Part shown: piece by piece, positions 58,054-64,000 of the stretch | Layout: every line of letters begins with the position of its first letter | Numbering within the stretch: the first letter of the stretch is position 1 | DNA from: Actinokineospora fastidiosa | GTDB taxonomy: Bacteria > Actinomycetota > Actinomycetes > Mycobacteriales > Pseudonocardiaceae | Assembly: GCF_014648415.1 (NCBI RefSeq) | Contig: NZ_BMRB01000001.1 | Coordinates: 1,488,001-1,552,000, forward strand | Direction: 5' to 3' | Length of the DNA stretch: 64,000 nt | Made by a program: the position numbers and the translations under genes | Notes under the pieces: model-generated | What the model saw: only the letters and a program-made list of their open reading frames with translations | Database searches by the model: none | Told to the model about the DNA's origin: nothing

Positions 58054-59393
58054 GCGGCTTCGCGACGACCCTCAAGCGCAGGCTGTGGGGCCTGGCGTTC
58101 ATCGCGGTGATCGCCGGGCTGGTCAGCCTCAGCATCGCGATGTACAACAAGGCGTTCACGCCGGTCGCCATGGTCACGCTGACCACGGACAAGGTCGGCA
58201 ACCAGCTCGCCGTGCACTCCGACGTGAAGGTGCGCGGGCTCATCGTCGGCGAGGTCCGCCGGATCACCCCGACGGCGACCGGCGCGGAGCTGGACCTGGC
58301 CATCGACCCGGAGAAGATCGACGTCATCCCGGCGAACGTCTCCGCCCGGTTCCTGCCCAAGACCCTCTTCGGCGAGCGCTATGTCGCGCTGCAGATCCCC
58401 GACGAGCCGGTGTCCGCCCCGCTCGCCGCGGGCGCGGTCATCCCGCAGGACACCTCGGTGGAGGCCGTCGAGCTGGAGCAGGCGTTCGAGAGCCTGCTGC
58501 CGGTGCTGCAGGCCGTGCAGCCGCAGAAGCTCTCCAGCACCCTGACCGCGATCTCCACCGCCCTGGAGGGCCGCGGCGAGCAGCTGGGCGAGACGCTGTC
58601 CGAGCTGGGGGAGCTGGTCGGCGAGCTGAACCCGCACCTGCCCCAGCTGCGCGAGGACCTGGCCAAGCTGGCCGAGGTCAGCGACACCTACAGCGACGCG
58701 GCGCCGGACCTCATCCAGGCGCTGTCGGACATGACCGTCACCTCGCGGACCGTCGCCGAGCAGCGCGGCAACCTCGACGCGGTGTTCGCCACGGTGACCA
58801 CGGCGGGCCGCGACCTCGACGCGTTCCTGCGCGCCAACCGGTCGAACCTGATCATGCTCGCGGACACCTCGCGGCCGACGCTGGAGACGCTGGCCCGGTA
58901 CTCCCCGGAGTACCCGTGCCTGCTCAAGCTGATGGCCGAGAACGTCGACGCGCTCGACGTGGCCTTCGGCAAGGGCACCAACAAACCCGGCCTGCACGCC
59001 ACCATCGAGGTCACCGTCAACCGCGGCCCGTACAAGCCCGGCGTCGACGAGCCGCGCTACGCCGAGGACCGCGGCCCGCGCTGCTACGACTTCGCGGAGT
59101 TCCCGAGCCCGTTCCCGCAGGCCCCGCCGGACGGCCCGCTCAACGACGGCTCGTCGTTCCCGCCGCCCGCCCGGCCCGCTGGCGACGGCCTGATCCCGCC
59201 GCAGAACACCGAGAAGACCACGCCCAGCGCCGCGGACGGCGGCGGGCTCGGCCTGCCGAACTCGCCGGAGGAGGTCGCCTTCGTGAACCAGCTGCTGGCG
59301 CCCGGCATGGGCGTCGAGGCCCACCAGGTGCCGACGTGGAGCACGCTGCTGCTCGGCCCGGCGCTGCGCGGCTCGGAGGTGAGCTTCGAGTGA
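58050..59393 (+). CDS. mceA: Mce family protein A
   Basis: A 447-residue envelope protein anchored by one N-terminal transmembrane helix (LAFIAVIAGLVSLSIAMY). The MlaD/MCE domain follows (VTLTTDKVGNQLAVHSDVKVRGLIVGEVRRI), then a long helical region (residues 140-290) and a Pro-rich C-terminal tail with PPARPAGDGLIPPQ. Mce subunits line a tunnel for lipids or sterols across the periplasm. First of six consecutive mce genes. Confidence 0.95.
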   Translation: MSGFATTLKRRLWGLAFIAVIAGLVSLSIAMYNKAFTPVAMVTLTTDKVGNQLAVHSDVKVRGLIVGEVRRITPTATGAELDLAIDPEKIDVIPANVSARFLPKTLFGERYVALQIPDEPVSAPLAAGAVIPQDTSVEAVELEQAFESLLPVLQAVQPQKLSSTLTAISTALEGRGEQLGETLSELGELVGELNPHLPQLREDLAKLAEVSDTYSDAAPDLIQALSDMTVTSRTVAEQRGNLDAVFATVTTAGRDLDAFLRANRSNLIMLADTSRPTLETLARYSPEYPCLLKLMAENVDALDVAFGKGTNKPGLHATIEVTVNRGPYKPGVDEPRYAEDRGPRCYDFAEFPSPFPQAPPDGPLNDGSSFPPPARPAGDGLIPPQNTEKTTPSAADGGGLGLPNSPEEVAFVNQLLAPGMGVEAHQVPTWSTLLLGPALRGSEVSFE

Positions 59394-60424
59394 GGAGCCT
59401 CGCCGCGCCGCTGGTCAAGCTGGCCCTGTTCATGGCGGTCACGGTCACCGCGACGGCCGTGCTGGCCATCAGCATCGCCAACGTCAACCTCAGCGAGACG
59501 ACCACGTACAAGGCCCGGTTCACCGACGCCACGCTGCTGCTGCCCGGCGACGACGTGCGCATCGCCGGCGTGCGGGTCGGCCAGGTCGAGGAGGTGTCCA
59601 TCGTGGACCGCAACCTCGCGATGGTCGAGTTCTCCGTGGCCGCCGAGCGCAGGCTGCCCGCGTCGGTCGGCGCGCAGATCAAGTTCCGCAACCTCGTCGG
59701 CCAGCGGTACGTCTCGCTGACCCAGGGCGCGGGGCACGACCCCAACGCCGTGCTGGAGCCGGGCGCGGAGATCCCGCTGGAGCGCACCCGGCCCGCGCTG
59801 GACCTGACCGAGCTGTTCAACGGGTTCAAGCCGCTGTTCCGGGCGCTCTCGCCCGAGCAGGTCAACCAGCTCAGCTACGAGATCATCCAGGTGCTGCAGG
59901 GCGAGGGCGGCACGGTCGAGTCGCTGTTGTCCCACACGGCGTCGCTGACCAGCACCATCGCCGCCAAGGACGAGGTCATCGGCCAGGTCATCGGCAACCT
60001 CAACGGCGTGCTCGACACCGTCAACGCCCGGGGCGAGCAGCTGTCGGAGGTGCTGGTGACGGTCCAGCAGCTGGTCAGCGGCCTGGCCGAGGACCGCGAG
60101 CCGATCGGCGACGCCATCGAGGCCATCGGCGGGCTCGCCGACACCACCTCGGGCCTGCTCGCCGACGCGCGCGCGCCGCTCAAGCAGGACATCGCCCACC
60201 TCGGCACGCTCGTCGACACCCTCAACGAGCACGAGCCGGTGGTCGAGCACTTCATCCGGTTCCTGCCGGAGAAGACCGCCGCGCTGACCCGCACGGCCAG
60301 CTACGGCTCCTGGTTCAACTTCTACCTCTGCGAAGCCTCCGGCGACATCGGCGTGCCCGGGCTGATCGAGCAGCCCATCAACCTGCCGCTGCTGCCCGCG
60401 AACCAGGCGAGGTGCACGGAATGA
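59390..60424 (+). CDS. mceB: Mce family protein B
   Basis: A 344-residue Mce subunit. An N-terminal helix (LALFMAVTVTATAVLAISIA) is followed by the MCE domain (FTDATLLLPGDDVRIAGVRVGQVEEV, LVGQRYVSLTQG), the helical needle region and a short C-terminus with two Cys. The GTG overlaps the mceA stop. Confidence 0.95.
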   Translation: MRSLAAPLVKLALFMAVTVTATAVLAISIANVNLSETTTYKARFTDATLLLPGDDVRIAGVRVGQVEEVSIVDRNLAMVEFSVAAERRLPASVGAQIKFRNLVGQRYVSLTQGAGHDPNAVLEPGAEIPLERTRPALDLTELFNGFKPLFRALSPEQVNQLSYEIIQVLQGEGGTVESLLSHTASLTSTIAAKDEVIGQVIGNLNGVLDTVNARGEQLSEVLVTVQQLVSGLAEDREPIGDAIEAIGGLADTTSGLLADARAPLKQDIAHLGTLVDTLNEHEPVVEHFIRFLPEKTAALTRTASYGSWFNFYLCEASGDIGVPGLIEQPINLPLLPANQARCTE

Positions 60425-61413
60425 GGTCCTTCCGCTCCCGCAATCCCGTCCCCATCGGGATCGTCAGCCTCCTGGTGATCGGCCTGGTGCTGGTCGCCGC
60501 GGTCAACTCCGACGACCTGCCGGTCATCGGCGGCGGCACCACCTACAGCGCGGAGTTCCGCGAGGCGGCGGGCATCCAGGCCGACGACGAGGTGCGCATC
60601 GCGGGCATCAAGGTCGGCTCGGTCTCCGACGTCGAGCTCGACGGCGACCGCGTCGTGGTGTCGTTCAAGGTCAAGGACGCCTGGGTCGGCGACCGCAGCC
60701 GCGCCGACATCAAGATCAAGACGCTGCTGGGCCAGAAGTACCTCTCGCTCGACCCGGACGGCGACGCCGTGCTCGACCCCGGCACGCGCATCCCGCTGGA
60801 GCGCACGAGCGCGCCCTACGACGTGCTGGAGGCCTTCCGCGGGCTGGCCGACACCGTCAACGAGGTCGACACCGTCCAGCTCGCCAAGAGCTTCGAGGTC
60901 ATCGCCGAGACCTTCGCCGACACCCCGGAGGAGGTCGGGGCCGCGCTGTCGGGCCTGCGGTCGCTGTCGGAGACGATCAGCTCCCGCGACCGCGAGCTGG
61001 CCAGGCTGCTGGCCAACACCCGCCAGGTCAGCCAGACCCTGGCCGACCGCGACGCCGAGCTGGTCCGGCTGCTGACCGACGGCAACCTGCTGCTCACCGA
61101 GATCAACAACCGGCGCAACGCGATCTCGACGCTGCTCAGCGGCACCCGCGCGCTGGCCAAGGAGCTGCAGGGCCTGGTCGCCGACAACTCCGAGCAGCTG
61201 GGGCCGGTGCTGGAGAGCCTCGACCAGCTGACCGCGATGCTGCAGCGCAACCAGGAGGCGCTGGGCGAGGGCATCCGGAAGTTCGCCCCGTTCGTGCGGC
61301 AGTTCAACAACGCGATCGGGAACGGCCGCTGGTTCGACAACTACATCTGCGGCCTGCTGCCGCCCGCCATCGGCGCGATCAACCAGCCGGGCTGTCTGGG
61401 GAGGCCGTCATGA
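60421..61413 (+). CDS. mceC: Mce family protein C
   Basis: A 330-residue Mce subunit with an N-terminal helix (IGIVSLLVIGLVLVAAV), the MCE domain (FREAAGIQADDEVRIAGIKVGSVSDV, LLGQKYLSLDPDG) and a coiled helical region rich in Leu/Glu. The C-terminus has the conserved WFDNYICGLLPP. Overlaps both neighbours by 4 bp. Confidence 0.95.
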   Translation: MRSFRSRNPVPIGIVSLLVIGLVLVAAVNSDDLPVIGGGTTYSAEFREAAGIQADDEVRIAGIKVGSVSDVELDGDRVVVSFKVKDAWVGDRSRADIKIKTLLGQKYLSLDPDGDAVLDPGTRIPLERTSAPYDVLEAFRGLADTVNEVDTVQLAKSFEVIAETFADTPEEVGAALSGLRSLSETISSRDRELARLLANTRQVSQTLADRDAELVRLLTDGNLLLTEINNRRNAISTLLSGTRALAKELQGLVADNSEQLGPVLESLDQLTAMLQRNQEALGEGIRKFAPFVRQFNNAIGNGRWFDNYICGLLPPAIGAINQPGCLGRPS

Positions 61414-62603
61414 GCAGGTTCGCGACCAAGGCGGGGCACGACCTGGCGCGCGCGGTCGCCATCGCCTGCGTGCTCGGCCTCGTGCTGGCCACCGCGCTCT
61501 GGTACTTCCTGCGCGAGGCCAACGAGCGCTCCTACACCGCGATGTTCGCGGGCACCGTCGGCCTCTACGAGGACAACGACGTGCGCGTGCTCGGGGTGAA
61601 GGTCGGCAGCATCGACGAGATCATCCCGCGCGGCGACGTCGTCGAGGTGCGGATGAGCGTGGACCGCGCGGTCGACATCCCGGCGAACGCACAGGCGGTC
61701 ATCGTGGCGCCGTCGCTGGTCTCCGACCGCTACGTCCAGCTGACCCCCGCCTACACCGGCGGCGAGGTGCTGGCCGCGGGCACCGTCATCCCGCGCGAGC
61801 GCACCGCCACCCCGCTGGAGGTCGACGACCTCTACGCCAGCCTCTCCCGGGTCAGCGAGACCCTCGGCCCGAACGGCGCCAACAAGGACGGCGCGCTGTC
61901 GGACCTGCTGAGCACCATGGCCGCCAACCTGGAGGGCAACGGCAAGGCGCTCAACGACACGATCACCTCGCTCGGGCAGCTGTCCACCACGCTCTCGGGC
62001 AACTCCGACGACCTGTTCGCCACGGTGGAGAACCTGCAGAAGCTCACCACCACGCTCGCGGGGAGCGACCAGGCGGTCAACGACTTCAACGTCCAACTCG
62101 CCCAGGCGTCGGAGTTCCTGGCCAGCGAGCGCGGCAACCTCGCCGCCGCCGTCGACCAGCTCGGGATCGCCCTGGGCGTGGTGCAGAAGTTCATCGACGA
62201 CAACCGCGGCGCGCTGAAGTCCAACGTGGACAAGCTGGCCTCGATCACCGGCGTGCTGGTCGAGCAGCGGGCGGCGCTGGCCGAGACCCTGGACATCGCC
62301 CCGTTGGCGCTGAGCAACATCGTCAACTCCTACAACGCGTCCTCCGGCACCCTGGACGCCCGGTCCAACATCAACGAGCTGACGAACCCGCCCATCGTCA
62401 CCCTGTGCAACCTGGTCAAGCAGACCCCGCCGCAGGAGCTGCCGAACCCGCTGGCCGACGCGTGCGCGCAGCTCGCGCCGATCCTGCAGGGCGCGGTGCC
62501 GCTGCCCTCGCCCGCCCAGGTCATCGACGGCATGCGCAAGGGCCAGCTGCCCATGCTGCCGCTGCCGATCGCGGGCGACCCGCTGAGCTCGGGAGGCAAC
62601 TGA
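61410..62603 (+). CDS. mceD: Mce family protein D
   Basis: A 397-residue Mce subunit. N-terminal helix (AVAIACVLGLVLATALWYF), MCE domain (GTVGLYEDNDVRVLGVKVGSIDEI, LVSDRYVQLTPAY), a long helical region and a Pro-rich C-terminal part. It ends sharing one base with the mceE start (TGATG). Confidence 0.95.
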   Translation: MSRFATKAGHDLARAVAIACVLGLVLATALWYFLREANERSYTAMFAGTVGLYEDNDVRVLGVKVGSIDEIIPRGDVVEVRMSVDRAVDIPANAQAVIVAPSLVSDRYVQLTPAYTGGEVLAAGTVIPRERTATPLEVDDLYASLSRVSETLGPNGANKDGALSDLLSTMAANLEGNGKALNDTITSLGQLSTTLSGNSDDLFATVENLQKLTTTLAGSDQAVNDFNVQLAQASEFLASERGNLAAAVDQLGIALGVVQKFIDDNRGALKSNVDKLASITGVLVEQRAALAETLDIAPLALSNIVNSYNASSGTLDARSNINELTNPPIVTLCNLVKQTPPQELPNPLADACAQLAPILQGAVPLPSPAQVIDGMRKGQLPMLPLPIAGDPLSSGGN

Positions 62604-63796
62604 TGCCCGTGAAGCGCACGCTGATGGCCGTGCTCGGCTCGGCCGCCCTGGTCTCCGGGTGCGGGTTCACCGGCATCTACGACCTGCCGCTGCCCGGCGG
62701 CGCCGACCTCGGCGGCGAGCCGTACTCGGTGCGCGTGCAGTTCCGCGACGTGCTCGACCTGGTGCCGCAGTCCGCGGTGAAGGTCAACGAGGTCGCCGTG
62801 GGCCGGGTCGACACCGTCTCGCTGGCCCCCGACGGCTGGACGGCCGAGCTGACCCTGCTGGTCAACGGCGACGTCAAGCTGCCTGCCAACGCCCTGGCCA
62901 AGATCCGCCAGTCCAGCCTGCTCGGCGAGAAGTACGTCGAGCTGAGCCCGCCGTCGGACCCGCAGGGCTCCTTGGCGGACGGGGCGCTGATCCCGGTGGA
63001 GCGGACCAACCGCAACACCGAGGTCGAGGAGGTGCTCGGCGCCCTGTCGATGCTGCTCAACGGCGGCGGCGTCGAGCAGCTGCAGGACATCGCCAAAGAG
63101 GTGAACGCCGCCCTGGCAGGCAACGAGGACGACATCAAGGCCCTGCTCGACAACCTCAACACCGCCGTCGCCACGCTCGACGCGGGCAAGGACGACATCA
63201 CCCGCGCCCTCGACGGCATCAACCGGCTCGCCGCGACGCTGAACGCCCAGCGCGACCAGATCGCGGGCGTCATCGACGACATCGGGCCCGGCCTGGCCGT
63301 GCTGCACGAGCAGCGCCGCCAGCTCGTGACCATGCTGCAGAGCCTGGAGTCGCTGGGCGAGGTCGCCGTCGACACGGTCAACCGCAGCCACGCCGACCTC
63401 GTGGCCGACCTGAAGGCGCTGGCCCCGACCCTGCAGAAGCTCGGTGAGGCGGGCGCGGACCTGCCCAAGTCGCTTGAGCTGCTGCTGACCTTCCCGTTCA
63501 CCGACCAGGCGGCCAAGGGCGTCAAGGGCGACTACTTCAACCTCTACGCCAAGCTCGACCTCGACCTGACCAACGTGCTGGACAACCTGGGCCGCAGCAG
63601 GCAGAACCCGCTGCGGGACCTGGGCCTGCCCGACCAGCTCGGCGGTCTGGCGGGCGGGCAGGACGGGGTGCCGGAGAACGCGCCCGACCCGCTGCCGCTG
63701 CCCTCGGTGACCCCGCAGACGCCCGCCGCCCAGCCGCCGTCGGGCGGGACGCCCGGCGGCAGCATCTTCGACGTCCTGCTGGGAGGCGGCGCCTGA
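62603..63796 (+). CDS. mceE: Mce family lipoprotein E
   Basis: A 397-residue Mce subunit. The signal peptide ends in a lipobox (ALVSGC), so it is lipid-anchored, as MceE proteins are in mycobacteria. The MCE domain follows (VRVQFRDVLDLVPQSAVKVN, LLGEKYVELSPPS), then the helical needle and a Pro/Gly-rich tail. It is cut to begin one base before the mceD stop ends. Confidence 0.95.
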   Translation: MPVKRTLMAVLGSAALVSGCGFTGIYDLPLPGGADLGGEPYSVRVQFRDVLDLVPQSAVKVNEVAVGRVDTVSLAPDGWTAELTLLVNGDVKLPANALAKIRQSSLLGEKYVELSPPSDPQGSLADGALIPVERTNRNTEVEEVLGALSMLLNGGGVEQLQDIAKEVNAALAGNEDDIKALLDNLNTAVATLDAGKDDITRALDGINRLAATLNAQRDQIAGVIDDIGPGLAVLHEQRRQLVTMLQSLESLGEVAVDTVNRSHADLVADLKALAPTLQKLGEAGADLPKSLELLLTFPFTDQAAKGVKGDYFNLYAKLDLDLTNVLDNLGRSRQNPLRDLGLPDQLGGLAGGQDGVPENAPDPLPLPSVTPQTPAAQPPSGGTPGGSIFDVLLGGGA

Positions 63797-64000
63797 TGCT
63801 GACCAGGACAGTGCGGCTGCAGCTCGTCGCCTTCTTCGTGATCGCCGTGGTCGCGGTCGTCTACGCGCTGTTCCGGTTCACCGAGATCGGCAGGGCGTTC
63901 GGCGCCAACGGCTACCGGGTGACCATGGAGCTGGCCGACTCCGGCGGGATCTTCACCAACGCCGAGGTCACCTACCGCGGGGTCAACGTCGGGCGGGTCG
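63796..64000 (+). CDS. mceF: Mce family protein F, 5' part
   Basis: The first 68 codons are inside the window and the frame is open at its end. The N-terminal transmembrane helix (LQLVAFFVIAVVAVVYALF) is followed by the start of the MCE domain (VTMELADSGGIFTNAEVTYR, GVNVGRV). Its position after mceE fits the standard A-F order. The ATG overlaps the mceE stop. Confidence 0.9.
   Translation, partial: MLTRTVRLQLVAFFVIAVVAVVYALFRFTEIGRAFGANGYRVTMELADSGGIFTNAEVTYRGVNVGRV

Overview
The window is high-GC actinobacterial DNA. Gene order and content (a 14-gene nuo operon led by a menaquinone-reductase-like gene, korAB, a MaoC pair next to rpmG, secE-nusG-rplA, rplJL, and a complete mkl/YrbE/Mce operon) point to a filamentous Pseudonocardiales-type organism. 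The family is inferred from gene content; no 16S gene is present.

Layout. Positions 1-3626: the 3' end of an Rhs/YD-repeat polymorphic toxin with a HINT domain and a C-terminal domain resembling an ADP-ribosyltransferase, followed by a probable immunity gene in lower-GC DNA. 3697-22419: respiratory block, with a MenJ-like reductase, two Rex-type operators and a promoter, nuoA-nuoN in canonical order, and a polyprenyl diphosphate synthase. This couples menaquinone synthesis to NADH:menaquinone oxidoreductase. 22567-25426: two membrane-anchored proteins sharing a C-terminal sunset-like domain, one with long repeats. 25500-28450 (minus): korAB, 2-oxoacid:ferredoxin oxidoreductase. 28639-36463: mixed metabolic and regulatory genes (crotonase, Lrp regulator, DDAH-like hydrolase, amidase-TetR operon, siderophore-interacting protein, M48 protease, rmlA, YajQ).

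36592-40072: tRNA-Tyr followed by a sparse accessory stretch with three small secreted proteins (two of them tandem paralogues with six conserved cysteines), a DUF899 gene and an unusual array of inverted repeats. 40090-46957: an ECF sigma factor with a membrane partner, VOC, winged-helix and GNAT proteins, and a large membrane c-di-GMP phosphodiesterase with a degenerate GGDEF domain. 47037-54326: translation block (tRNA-Thr, tRNA-Met, rpmG, hadAB, aminotransferase, tRNA-Trp, secE, nusG, rplA, rplJ, rplL). 54439-55076: a vapBC module. 55294-64000: mkl/mceG, yrbEA, yrbEB and mceA-F, with mceF cut by the window end.

Most notable points: (i) rplK (L11) is missing from its usual place between nusG and rplA, although a hairpin resembling an L1-binding leader is still there; (ii) a roughly 115-bp intergenic repeat occurs twice inside the nuo operon, just upstream of nuoF and nuoJ; (iii) the Rhs ART-like toxin/immunity pair; (iv) the tandem secreted six-cysteine proteins and the nearby phased inverted repeats; (v) the paired sunset-like proteins.
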